Of a stretch of DNA of 20,832 nt, positions 1-8,179 are shown in pieces (the stretch's first letter is position 1; the number at the start of each line of letters is the position of its first letter). Location: NCBI GenBank assembly GCA_033557675.1, contig JAWQRM010000638.1, positions 1 to 20,832 on the forward strand, written 5' to 3'. Made by a program: the position numbers and the translations under genes. A model generated the notes under the pieces. The model searched no databases. It had not been told where the DNA came from and saw nothing but the letters and a program-made list of their open reading frames with translations. This DNA is from Coptodactyla brooksi. Its lineage: Eukaryota > Arthropoda > Insecta > Coleoptera > Scarabaeidae.

Positions 1-21
1 TATCTGACATATCTTATTATA

Positions 22-236
22 TACTTATATACCTAACTCCTATCCTAGTTACTTTTTAATAGTATTCAAATTAATTAGAATAATTGGGTTTTAATTACCT
101 TGTCCTTTTACACACCAGGTCAAAAAGTTTCGAACCAGGTATATAGCCAGACCGCTTATTAAGTATTTTATTATTGATTATTTATATTAACTTCTTTAAT
201 CAATTCTATTTTATCATCTATCCTACGATATAGAGT
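22..236 (-). mobile_element. 5'-truncated Penelope-like element, 3' tail only
   Basis: This stretch matches 12254-12490 in the same orientation. Shared blocks include the 'acttatataccta' end, 'tactttttaatrgt', 'gttttaattacc', 'caggtcaaaaag' and 'ctattttatcatytatcct'. In the second copy the block lies directly downstream (on the - strand) of a GIY-YIG endonuclease, so this is the 3' tail of the same element. Read on the - strand it ends in RIDDKIELIKEV, equivalent to HRINDKIDFIKKL in the other copy. The similarity stops at about 236, before the endonuclease motifs, which fits the 5' truncation usual for target-primed retroelements. The 3' limit at about 22 is inferred from where the two copies diverge. 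Confidence 0.65.
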
Positions 237-239
237 GAT

Positions 240-700
240 CACGTGGGCAGTCACGCTAGAATTTTCTGGTGTGTTATATTTAAATAATAGAAAATAATAG
301 AAATTTGACCTGAGCAAGTAAAACTTGAATATTAAAAAATGTTAATAGCATCCAACATATACAGCGTAGGAAAGTTCAGCTTGACGCATAGGGAAGTATA
401 CACAGGACTCCCACCACGAGTCCGTGACTCCTCCTCTACCCCACCAGCCCACGTTTGCCAGACCCGTTCCGCCGCGCGAGCGCCTATTGTTAGTTCCTTT
501 CTGACACGCTGGTGGCATGTACACTTAGCGCGTCTTTACATCGTTCTACGTACACTTATTTCTTTAACTATTAACAATAAATGTTTATGTATCTCTTTTC
601 GAACGTTTAAGTTCGACGGATAAGCAAAAACTTTCATTCTAACTAAAATAAACTAACCTTCTTACTAAAATAAAATATCATTCTAAAACAAATAATAATA
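240..700. other. locally GC-rich, CpG-containing stretch, no assignable gene
   Basis: It is less AT-rich than its surroundings, especially at 395-535. It holds an AATAAA with T-rich sequence at about 570-590 and a TCGAAC/GTTCGA hairpin near 600-617. Open frames run on both strands (about 94 codons on + from 339 and 60 on - from 524), but I recognise no protein in either. A solo LTR of a retrotransposon is conceivable because of the CpG richness and polyadenylation-like signal, but no terminal repeats or target duplication could be identified. Confidence 0.25.
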
Positions 701-711
701 AAGTAGTAAGC

Positions 712-796
712 AAGAGCATTAATAAATGGCAGCATCATCCAGCTTTGTGATATTCATTTCGTTTTCATATTCACTTAGTGCTTGAATGCAATGGAA
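712..796 (+). repeat. direct repeat, left copy, flanking a mariner stub
   Basis: This ~85-bp segment beginning 'aagagcattaataaatggc' recurs at 1119-1192, with an ~11-bp gap in the right copy after 'tattcatttc'. The two copies bracket the mariner stub and its 5' flank. It is a local duplication and I recognise no known terminal repeat in it. Confidence 0.75.
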
Positions 797-846
797 GGAT
801 TCTTATCCATATACAATTATACTACCTGTCGTATAATACTTTAATC

Positions 847-895
847 GTATTAAAGTTCCTTGTAGCTTGTCGTATTTATTTTTCAGTTTTAAATA
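847..895 (+). repeat. flank shared by two mariner stubs
   Basis: The ~49 bp directly left of the mariner terminus ('gtattaaagttc...', ending 'cagttttaaata') is nearly identical to 5536-5585, the left flank of the mariner at 5586. Shared sequence outside the transposon end shows that these two loci arose by duplication of a larger unit, not by two independent insertions. Confidence 0.75.
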
Positions 896-1101
896 TTGGG
901 CTGTTGGAAAAGTAATTTCGTTTATTTCACAACAGAGGCGTCAGTTGTATTTTAACCAGCCAGCTTAAAATGTCCTGACAGCTGACATTGCAAAGTTTAT
1001 GGTTGAAGATATTTTGTTCGGTTCTGTGCAATTGTTTTCTTTTTGTCTTATGAAATATGGAGAATGAAAAACAGCATTTTCAGCAAATTTTGCTTTTTTA
1101 G
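896..1101 (+). mobile_element. mariner (mellifera type) 5' end only
   Basis: The left terminal inverted repeat starts after a TA at 894-895 and reads 'ttgggctgttggaaaagt' followed by 'aatttcgttt'. The 5' leader ('ctgacagctgacattgc', 'gttctgtgcaattgttttc') is shared with the other mellifera-type copies in the window. An ATG at 1057 opens MENEKQHFQQILLF, the transposase N-terminus, and runs into a stop at 1099-1101. Nothing of the rest of the ~345-residue transposase is present, nor a right terminus. It is a dead 3'-truncated fragment. Confidence 0.8.
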
Positions 1102-1118
1102 TTTTAATATCTTAAGGT

Positions 1119-1192
1119 AAGAGCATTAATAAATGGCAGCATCATCCACCTTTGTGATATTCATTTCATATTGAGCGCTTCAATGCAATGGA
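1119..1192 (+). repeat. direct repeat, right copy
   Basis: This is the second copy of the segment at 712-796. It starts about 18 bp after the mariner stub stops. The join between mariner and repeat is abrupt, so the break that removed the rest of the transposon may coincide with the duplication. Confidence 0.75.
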
Positions 1193-1980
1193 TTGTAATA
1201 GAATCCTTCCTCATTTTCGAACAGAAAATTCAAGGTTGCACCTTCAGGTACATGTTATGCTTACGATATTTTGGGATTCCAAAAGGGTATTTAATAGCCC
1301 AATTTCAATACAACTCATACAATTCAGTTAATACACATTGAAGACAATTCAAAGATTTGATCAATTTGGACAATTCAAAACTGTTTAGTCGACTAAAACA
1401 TCGTCTCTTAGGCAAAAACAATGTAGATGATGGAGAGGTTCAAGATGAAATCCTAATATGGCTGGGATAACAACCCAATATAGCTTTATGCTCTGATAAA
1501 ATGATGGGATAAAAACATAAATATTGGTAGAGGCTATGTTGAGAAATAGAAATTGTTCTGAAGTGATTATTATTGTAAGTTGTTTTGTTTTAATTATCTT
1601 TTGTGACTTATTTAATGATATTCCCCCATGCAAGCATAACAGTAAAATTACAACAGTAAGATAAGATAGGCATAATAGTAAAATTCGATATTTTAACTTT
1701 TCGATAGGGGTCATTATTTTTCTTCTTTCCTTAAAAGTATCAAGTCATTTATATTTGGGCGACAATTTCATGCTCTTTATTGAGAGCAATCAATAGAGTA
1801 TGAAAGCAAGGTTTTTCAATAGTTATATAAGGATATTAACAAAGGTCTTATCGATCGTGGATCATTTAATAAGCCAAAAATGAAAAGCTGCAAAGCTGAG
1901 CATGGGAAAGAAATTTCTATCAATACATTAGGTTGGGGTAGCAAATTCCCCAATTTTTTGAGTTTTATAAAATATCGTGT
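1193..1980. other. AT-rich noncoding stretch
   Basis: I see no recognisable gene or element here. The - strand open frames (1385-1714, 1816-1998) give low-complexity, hydrophobic translations typical of AT-rich noncoding DNA. It probably lies within the long intron of the GT49 gene. Confidence 0.5.
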
Positions 1981-1983
1981 AAA

Positions 1984-2145
1984 TGTTACACTACACACGA
2001 CTCTCTCTTAATTTGACTGGTTTAGTTGGAAATGTTAAAGGTGTATTGGAAATGTTTAAGAATAATAATTTTATTGTTATTACATATTAATTTTAACAGT
2101 TAGTACAGTTAACTGTCAATGACTTTTAATGACATTTCAATTCCT
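1984..2145 (+). repeat. fragment of repeat family R with hairpin unit
   Basis: The text 'gttacactacacacgactctctctta' resembles the distal part of R copies ('ttacaccgcacacaactttctctta' at about 7811). It is followed at 2095-2145 by one hairpin unit (AACAGTT/AACTGTC) and 'aatgacttttaatgacattt', the motif that recurs at 3770, 6660, 6800, 7720 and inverted at 9670-9830. It is strongly diverged. Confidence 0.45.
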
Positions 2146-2865
2146 ATTCATAAATAGCAGATAACGATTTACAAAAACCAGATATCGATTTATATGCAAA
2201 AGTAGAATTTTCACTAATAACTCGAAAATACTTTTATACGATTTTGAGTGGAAATAAAAACAATTAGCAATTTTCGGTGAATACAGAGTAGTTTTCTCGA
2301 AGAATGACATCAATACTGTATAGTTCATCTTCCATACATATCATTTATACAATGCAATTGTATGGAAAAGCAATTTTGTATATTACAGAGTTAAACAATA
2401 CGAAATAACTGTTAAGGTTATCTAACTTTGTTACTCAGTTGTAATTTCTGTTACTCTTTGTAGCAATTATTTGATTTTAACAATTATATTTGATTTTATT
2501 TAATTTGAGTTTAACAATTATTTGTTCCCTTAGTCCGGTGTACTATGCAACCAACACGGCTTGTGTGTTTGAGAGGTTATGCTGCTGTGACAGAACATAT
2601 TTTCAGTTATACTATAAGATAAATCAACAAACATATAGTGTATAGTTTTTCATGTTTTTGAGATTTATTGATTTAACAAATTTGATATAAAACATAATTT
2701 TGCATTACGCCACAATGCTCAGGAGATTCAATTCAGCACAGCCCTTTTGTCCTAAATATAACAATGCTTTTAGTATTGTTTTCCCATATCAAACTTTGTT
2801 ATATACATTCAGGAACCTATACATGAAAAAAGAACTTTATTAAAAAAATACCGTGCGCCTCAACG
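2146..2865. other. AT-rich noncoding stretch
   Basis: I recognise no gene, RNA or element here. The short - strand open frame at 2137-2328 has the composition of random AT-rich DNA. Confidence 0.45.
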
Positions 2866-3165
2866 TGTTAAATAATGTTAATATGAAAAATAATTATCTG
2901 TACACAGTTTATTATTTTAATGTGAATGAAATCTGATGATTCCATTTTGAAACTATTATATAAAATCACTGAAAAGTTCACTATAATATATAAAAGATTA
3001 ATACAAATTTATTAATTTCGAAGATGCAGTTTATTAATTTTGTTTGTTGATGTAACAATCGAATTAGCTGTATCTACACTTTACATTAATAGTAGTATTT
3101 TATGATTCATTATAAACAGAATAGTATTTTGAATAATTTGACACAATTATTTTGTAAATGAGACA
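2866..3165 (+). repeat. repeat family R, diverged copy (proximal part)
   Basis: It starts with 'aatatgaaaaataattatc', then 'cacagtttattattttaatg', a 'ttttgaaa' block, 'actgaaaagttcac', and a segment on 'gatgtaacaat.gaattagct', 'acatttacatta.tagtagtat' and 'ttcattataa..gaata'. The same order of blocks occurs at 3489-3740 and 7398-7640. It lacks the distal part with the hairpin unit. Confidence 0.65.
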
Positions 3166-3488
3166 GTAAATAAATGAAGAATGGAGAAACTAAAAGCTTT
3201 AATTACGATTGGCAGTCATAGTACCGGAAATAATGAGTTAAATTTTGATTTGCTTGTAAATATATTATATTAAAATGGAAATTCTTAATAATAAATTTAT
3301 TACGGCTAGCCTTCTGTAATGTGCTGGTTAAATTGATGATTGACTGACATTGCAGGTTGTTTTGCTGCAATTTTGTTATTACCGTCCTAAGCAAAATTAA
3401 AAATGAATTCTATCGAATTGTCCTGCTAAGTAATTTGATTTAGTTTTGCGAATATAATTCGAAGACACTTACTGTATGGTTCATTTTC

Positions 3489-3945
3489 CATATAAAATGA
3501 AATAAATTGAATATGAAAAATAATTATCTATGCACAGTTTACTACTTTAATGTCCCATTGGTTTTGTTTTGAAATTATTATTCAACAGCACTGAAAATTC
3601 AACCATAATAGAAGACAAAATGTTTTAATTTCCCTTGTTGATGTAATAATAGAATTAGCTTCATTTACAATTTACAGTCATAGTAGTAGTTTATAGTTTA
3701 TTATAAATGGAATACTATTTTGAACAATTTCTGTTAAATGATAGTTATTTTGATAGTTAATAAAAACTATCAATGACCTTTTTAATGATGTTCTAATTCA
3801 CAAGATTCGTAGATGGCTCTCATTGCTTAAATGTCAGTTTTGATACTTAAATGAGTGGATGTTACACAGCACACATCTTTCTCCTAGCTTGATTGACTTG
3901 CTTCATTGAATTCAACTGTGGGGGTAATTAATAAATAATAAATTT
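3489..3945 (+). repeat. repeat family R, full-length copy beside the host exon
   Basis: This ~450-bp unit is repeated at 7398-7905 in the same orientation. Block order is: 'aatatgaaaaataattatc'; 'aatgtcccattggttttg'; 'agaagacaaaatgttttaat'; a segment with AATGATAG; a hairpin unit ('gatagttaataaaaactatc'); 'agatggctctcattgc'; then 'cttgattgact.cttcattgaa' and 'taattaataaataataa'. No coding capacity is visible, so it behaves like a non-autonomous element. The right end lies about 20 bp before the AG acceptor at 3965-3966. Confidence 0.75.
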
Positions 3946-3966
3946 ATTGGTCGTAACTTCTTACAG

Positions 3967-4120
3967 ATGGCAGACTTACAAATCTACAGATACCAGAGTT
4001 GAAGTGAGCCATGCGGTAACAAACTTCGAGTTCCTCTACGAGCCATTCTACGTCGCTCCTGATGATGTCCCACCACACGACGAAAGATTTATTGGTTACG
4101 GGTATACGAGGAACACACAA
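3967..4120 (+). CDS. GT49 glycosyltransferase (B4GAT1-like), penultimate exon
   Basis: This exon encodes 51 complete codons starting at 3968 (WQTYKS...) and ending ...YTRNTQ; the base at 3967 completes a codon begun upstream. Boundaries are an acceptor 'cttacag' ending at 3966 and a donor 'gtaggt' at 4121. The segment YEPFYVAPDDVPPHDERF followed by IGYGYTRNTQ is a hallmark of the C-terminal half of GT49 enzymes related to beta-1,4-glucuronyltransferase 1. In animals that protein is a Golgi type II membrane enzyme adding glucuronic acid in O-mannosyl glycan synthesis on dystroglycan. The N-terminal membrane anchor and the DxD metal-binding motif would be on earlier exons, which I do not see in 1-3966. 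The family call is strong. The exact orthologue is less sure because insects have several GT49 paralogues. Confidence 0.85.
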
Positions 4121-4181
4121 GTAGGTTATATCGTCTTCGAGTAACTGTTTTATGCTAATAGTTGAATTGCTGTAATTACAG

Positions 4182-4418
4182 GTGTATGAAATGTATGTGG
4201 CTGGCTATGAATTTTTCGTTTTGTCGCCGATATTCACTTGTCACTGGGGTTTGCAATTTAAACGTGGCAGACCGCATTGGCGCGAGATTCAAAATACGCA
4301 AAACAGACATCGATTCGAGGTATTCAAAAATGAAGTGTACGCGCGATACGGAAAGGATCCTTTGAATATGGTGGCGAAAAGGAAGAGGACACGTAAACAT
4401 CACACCAGGGACGAGTAA
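4182..4418 (+). CDS. GT49 glycosyltransferase (B4GAT1-like), terminal exon
   Basis: It follows a 61-bp intron (4121-4181, GT...AG, acceptor 'attacag') in phase 0, so ...RNTQ joins directly to VYEMYVAGYEFFVLSPIF. It encodes 78 residues and ends at TAA 4416-4418. TCHWGLQ closes the catalytic fold in this family, and a basic tail after RYGKDP (KRKRTRKHH) ends the protein. The frame is intact with no stop or frameshift, and its composition is GC-richer than the surroundings, as expected for a constrained exon. Together the two exons give about 129 residues, roughly the last third of a protein of this family. It is likely functional, with its 5' part outside or unrecognised. Confidence 0.87.
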   Translation: MYEMYVAGYEFFVLSPIFTCHWGLQFKRGRPHWREIQNTQNRHRFEVFKNEVYARYGKDPLNMVAKRKRTRKHHTRDE

Positions 4419-4640
4419 TGGAAAAAGATAATTTGTTTTAAGCATCATTTTTAATGTAACGACATTTGATAACTGTACTATACAGATACATAATGTATTT
4501 TAATATTTATTTTGAATATATTTTAAAGGATCACTTTTTAGATTGCGGTGCTTTCTTTTATTTTCCGGCCAAGAGAAAAGCAATTTCAATAAGGAAAAAA
4601 TGGACTGGAATAATAAATTTTCATTACCGCGATGGATAAC
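4419..4640 (+). promoter_or_regulatory. probable 3' UTR with polyadenylation signal
   Basis: The stop codon is followed by AT-rich noncoding sequence. A canonical AATAAA lies at 4612-4617 and is followed by a T-rich run. No other strong AATAAA lies between the stop and this site, so it is the best candidate for the 3' end of the GT49 transcript. This is inferred from sequence only. Confidence 0.45.
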
Positions 4641-4689
4641 AGATCTGACACAAATTTTAATTTCAGAAATATAATCTAAAGTGACAAAA

Positions 4690-5530
4690 CTAAGAGCAGG
4701 GCGGCCAGTTAAACGTGAAATATGGTTTTCCTAATTCAATATAGCTACTGCCATAAATAATAATTAGCCGCGCGCTTCCGGCCTGAAAAAGAAAACGGAA
4801 AGACAACTCCTAGAAGAAAATGTAATTAGTCATCCGGCGAAACAGTGTTTAATACTTGGAAAGTGGTATAAAACCCATTTATCAACGTCACCGTTTGAAA
4901 AAGGACCTCCTTTTGTTTCGACAAATTTAAATTGGCAGTTTTTCCAGATAATACGAGTAATTTCGATTTTAAACAAGGGCAAAAAAAGGGGAAAATTATG
5001 GGCAACGTATCAGTACGAATGATTATTTTATTTCGGGTTGTGAAATTTACATAAAACTGAAATAAATTCTGTTTGTAAATGAAACGCACGTTTAGTTGTC
5101 TGGGAGATAAAACGTGTGCGTCAAAAATAATTAATTCAATTTCATGTAGCTTTTGTTTGGGATTTATTTATATTTGCAGCGGTTGTTTAGAAAAAAGAAT
5201 AGTGCTTAACATAGACGGTAACTTGGTGTACCATATCATGTTGTATTTATACTTCTACCGTGGCATAGTCATGTCTAAAAAGATATTTTGAAAATGAAAT
5301 AAAATTGTGACATAATTTAATTTGCTTGCCTAATAAAGTTGCTGAAAATAGTTCATTAAAGGTTACGATACTGCTTCAGGTTGTACCCCAAATTTAGAAG
5401 TACAACTAGTTAAAATTGAGGGTACACTTTTTGTATTATCCAGATTCGTATTAAATAACAATACTCTTATTGACAGCAACTTGAATGATACATATTCAAT
5501 TATAGTATCTGTTATATAACACATTTGTTA
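4690..5530. other. intergenic DNA without recognisable gene
   Basis: Part of it (4690-4960) is less AT-rich and reads like single-copy intergenic DNA ('ggcggccagttaaacgtg', 'gccgcgcgcttccggcctg'). Open frames at 4826-5089 (-) and 5079-5291 (+) give no recognisable protein. From about 5300 it becomes AT-rich and leads into the repeat flank at 5536. Confidence 0.45.
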
Positions 5531-5535
5531 TTAAG

Positions 5536-5585
5536 CGTATTAAAGTTCTTTGTAGCTTCCTGTTTTTATTTTTCAGTTTTAAATA
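5536..5585 (+). repeat. flank shared with the mariner stub at 896
   Basis: This ~50-bp block 'gtattaaagttctttgtag...' ending 'cagttttaaata' is the counterpart of 847-895. In both places it ends in TA immediately before the mariner terminus. Confidence 0.75.
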
Positions 5586-6193
5586 TTGGGTCGTTGGAAA
5601 ATTTTGTCGTTGTTTTCACAACAGAGGCGCTAGTTCCAACTTCATTCTAAACCGCTTATGCATTATATATATTCTGACAGCTGACATTGCAAAGTTTATG
5701 GGTGAACAGATTTGTTTCAGTTCTGTGCAATTGTTTTCTTTTTGTGTCTTATGAAATATGGTAAATGAAAAACAGCATTTTCAGGAAATTTTCTTTTGTA
5801 TTACAAAAAGAATAAGAATGCAATTCAAAAAAAATTATGGAGATGTATTGACAGAATGCCAGTGCCAAAACTGGTGTGCACAATTTTTGCAAACATTTTT
5901 TGAAATTTTGCAAAATTTTCCAGATCTAGCACCTTCCGATTATTACTTCTTTCGGTCTCTGCAAGTTTTCTTGGGCAGCAAAATCTTTACTTCAAATGAA
6001 GCTGTCAAAAGTTACTTGGGTCAGTTTTTTTTGTCAGCAAGAATCAGAAGCTTTATCATACTACTGCCAGAAAAATGGCAAAAGGTGTTGGACCAAAATG
6101 CTGTGTATATTCAACATAAAATATTTATACTGTCTAAGAAAAGTGCTTTTCATTTTCACAAAGAAAAACGAAATTACTTTCCGAACAACCTGA
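5586..6193 (+). mobile_element. internally deleted mariner (mellifera type), both ends present
   Basis: The left end after the TA at 5584-5585 reads 'ttgggtcgttggaaaattttg'. The right end is 'acgaaattactttccgaac' plus 'aacctga' (reverse complement: 'ggttgttcggaaagtaatttcgt'). It is about 608 bp against ~1.3 kb for a complete mariner, so about half is missing, essentially the middle of the transposase with the first two catalytic Asp. It sits at the head of the left arm of the large inverted repeat: 6219 onward matches the reverse complement of the DNA left of the mariner at 10335. It is a MITE-like derivative that would need transposase from elsewhere. Confidence 0.85.
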
Positions 6194-6216
6194 GATATAG
6201 TTGCAGGAATATTTAG
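5758..6216 (+). pseudogene. deleted mariner transposase, uninterrupted 152-codon frame
   Basis: An ATG at 5758 opens MVNEKQHFQEIFF, corresponding to the N-terminal end of the first helix-turn-helix region. Residues ~33-43 (ECQCQNWCAQF) match the QCQNWF motif. The frame then jumps across a large in-frame deletion to NFPDLAPSDYYFFRSLQVFL, which carries the third catalytic Asp of DD34D in LAPSD, and continues through EKWQKVLDQNAVYIQ, the usual C-terminus. It reads through the right terminal repeat and stops at TAG 6214-6216. The GDE and HQDNAR motifs are absent, so it cannot be a catalytic transposase. Whether the open frame is chance, or a peptide is made, is unknown. Confidence 0.8.
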
Positions 6217-6218
6217 AT

Positions 6219-6927
6219 TGTGATTTAAGCTAATGAGAAATGTAAATTAAAGAAATATGAATGCGTGGTATAACTATAATGGCATTTATGTATTTAAATG
6301 GCTCGCAAATAACAGAACCTAACTATTCTTAGATAACTGTATTATAACAGTTTAAACTGCTTCACATGCATAGTAAATCATCATTCACTTTATCGCAAAT
6401 AAAGCAATTTTGCAAATATCAATTCTGTAAATACAAACATCCAGACAAATTTACAGAAAGATTTTTTTCATGAACAGCACTCTGTATTTCATCCACCAAA
6501 TGCTTCACTTGTGCATTGTTTCCAAATAGCTTGACACTGACTATTTTGTTTAATTGTGAGAAAGAACTTTTAATGAAGTTTTAATTCACATTTATAAATG
6601 GCTCTCATTTCCTAACTGTTTAGTGCCCTAAGTATTTTGACAGTTGATAAAGTTGACTGTCAATGATATTTCATTTCACCTTCATAAATGACTCTCTCTC
6701 TCTTATAAATATAAGAAAGATTCTTACAGTTGTATTGACTGTATTATTTTAATTATATGTTGTCACTTTTGACAGTTAAGAAAGGTAAAAACTGTCAACG
6801 AATTTTAATGGCATTATAATTTACGTTCGCAAATGGCTCACATTCCTTAACTGTCAGTTTTGGCAGTTAATAAAAGTACACTATCGAGGAAAACTAATTA
6901 ACTTTTAATTTAATTTAAATTTACATT
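6219..6927 (+). repeat. left arm of large inverted repeat (outside the mariner)
   Basis: It pairs with the reverse complement of 9560-10328. Landmarks in order: 'tgatttaagctaatgagaaa', 'tatttaaatggctcgca', 'aacctaactattctta', 'tcgcaaataaag', a 142-bp block at 6418-6560 that is about 94% identical by eye, then 'aaatggctctcatttcctaac', 'atttgtaagaaa..ttcttacagtt'-type text and 'ctatcgaggaaaactaa'. Several hairpin units of family R lie inside (6630-6860). It lacks ~70 bp present in the right arm at about 10050-10130. Confidence 0.85.
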
Positions 6928-6960
6928 CAGAGACGGCTCTCATTTATCAGTTCTTTTTAA
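6540..6960 (+). repeat. array of diverged hairpin units
   Basis: At least three irregular units follow one another. Each has an inverted ACAGTT...AACTGTCA core (for example 'tgacagttgataaagttgac' plus 'tgtca' at 6649-6673), then 'aatga.attt', then 'aatggctctcattyctta'. Spacing is roughly 110-150 bp. The same unit occurs singly in R copies (3740-3850, 7690-7810) and in reverse at 9590-9910. This suggests a non-autonomous foldback or tandem-repeat element; I do not recognise the family. Confidence 0.6.
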
Positions 6961-6964
6961 ATTG

Positions 6965-7395
6965 AATAATGGTTCAATAATAGTAATATAATACCCTTAT
7001 AGTTTGTAATTTGGAAGTTTATGTGGAAATCAAACATGCAATTTCTATTAATTTAAGTATTCACATGTGAAATAGGGTTTCAAAGGGTTCAGAAGAACCT
7101 TTGTTGTGATCAGTTCATACAACAACTAACAATTAGGTAGAAAATATAGTTTTAATTGATAGAAGACAATTGTACAATGTTCGTATATGTACATACAGAT
7201 GGACAAATAGACAAACAAAATCTTTTTTTGGAATGCATAACCTTCTCTGTAGAAGAAAGCACAAAAATGTAGAAATAAAACTGCATTTCTTTACTAAAGG
7301 CCAAATTTATTTTTAATTACAATGCCTTACAGATTTTAATAAGTATTATACATTCAATGCAATTTGCCGAATTAAATAAAATCTATATTAATGAG
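6965..7395. other. AT-rich noncoding stretch
   Basis: No gene or recognisable repeat is visible. It separates the end of the left inverted-repeat arm from the third R copy. Confidence 0.4.
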
Positions 7396-7397
7396 CA

Positions 7398-7905
7398 ATG
7401 TAAAATAAAATAACTGAATATGAAAAATAATTATCTATGCACAGTTCATTATTTTAATGTCCCATTGGTTTTGTTTTGAAATTATTATTTAACAGCACTG
7501 GAAAGTTCACTATAATAGAAGACAAAATGTTTTAATTTGGCTTGTGGGTATAATAATATAATTAGCTACATTTACAATTTATAATCATAGTAATAGTTTA
7601 TAATTCATTATAACCGGAACACTATTTTGAATCATTTCTGTTAAATGATCTAATTTAATTTTGAGAAAAGCCTCAAGTGATTTCAATTACTTGTCAGTTT
7701 TGATAGTTAATAAAAACTGCCAATGAGCTTTTTAATGATATTCTAATTCATGAGATTCGCAGATGGCTCTCATTGCTGAACTATCAGTTTTGATAGTTAA
7801 ATGAGTGGGTATTACACCGCACACAACTTTCTCTTAACTTGATTGACTTTCTTCATTGAATTTTTGGAGTGAATTGTGGGAATAATTAATAAATAATAAT
7901 AAAAA
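7398..7905 (+). repeat. repeat family R, full-length copy
   Basis: This is a direct repeat of 3489-3945 with the same block order, including 'aatgtcccattggttttg', 'agaagacaaaatgttttaat', 'agatggctctcattgctgaa', 'cttgattgactttcttcatt' and 'taattaataaataataa'. It carries an extra ~45 bp around 7650-7695 relative to the other copy. At its right end it abuts the PLE-type segment that begins at about 7915. Confidence 0.75.
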
Positions 7906-7914
7906 ATTATTAAC

Positions 7915-8060
7915 ACGACATAAATTGAACGTGGGCAGCAGAGCAGAAGAAAAATAATAATAAACAATGTTAAGCAATTGTAACCAGTTAACCAAACAAG
8001 AAAATTAACTTTCCGACGAACGTTTCGCTGACCGTGTCAGCATTATTGGGAGCGACAAGA
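7915..8060 (-). mobile_element. solo PLE-type terminal segment
   Basis: On the - strand this is a hammerhead-like motif followed by about 100 bp ending in 'gcccacgttcaatttatgtc'. This layout, a minimal type I hammerhead near a terminal repeat, is established for Penelope-like elements. No reverse transcriptase or endonuclease sequence is attached here, so it would be a solo terminal repeat or severely truncated copy. The assignment rests on the ribozyme motif alone. Confidence 0.5.
8009..8056 (-). ncRNA. degenerate hammerhead ribozyme-like motif (PLE type)
   Basis: Read on the - strand: CTCC, a degenerate CCAATAA in place of CTGANGA, one extra T, the 6-bp helix GCTGAC-acg-GTCAGC, the conserved GAAAC (from + 8022-8026), a GTTC loop and GTC (+ 8015-8017), then GGAAAG. 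A-U and C-G pairs around GTTC give the tiny helix III seen in PLE hammerheads; TCC/GGA can form helix I. Helix II and the GAAAC...GTC part are intact. The CTGANGA box has three changes (T>C, G>A, G>A), including core positions needed for catalysis, so self-cleavage is unlikely. Family known: type I hammerheads in Penelope-like retroelements. Alternative: chance hairpin. Confidence 0.6.
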
Positions 8061-8179
8061 GACAAAAGAACATAGAAACTACTGTAAGTTCTATTTTCTG
8101 TCTTTATTAATTGTATTTTCGCATTTAATGATTCATAAACATTCAAATGCACGCAAGAATCTACTGTTGGATACATTTC

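Noticed and set aside
339..623. 94-codon + frame and 60-codon - frame at the left
   Set aside because: They overlap on opposite strands in a CpG-rich stretch. Neither translation has a recognisable motif, and simple GC enrichment explains the lack of stops.
2929..2955. CTGATGA...GAAAC resembling a hammerhead core
   Set aside because: The bases between the two boxes cannot form helix II, and other copies of the same repeat (3550, 7460) lack the boxes.
5079..5291. 70-codon + frame rich in Cys
   Set aside because: No recognisable domain, and it lies in AT-rich DNA with no coding-type composition.
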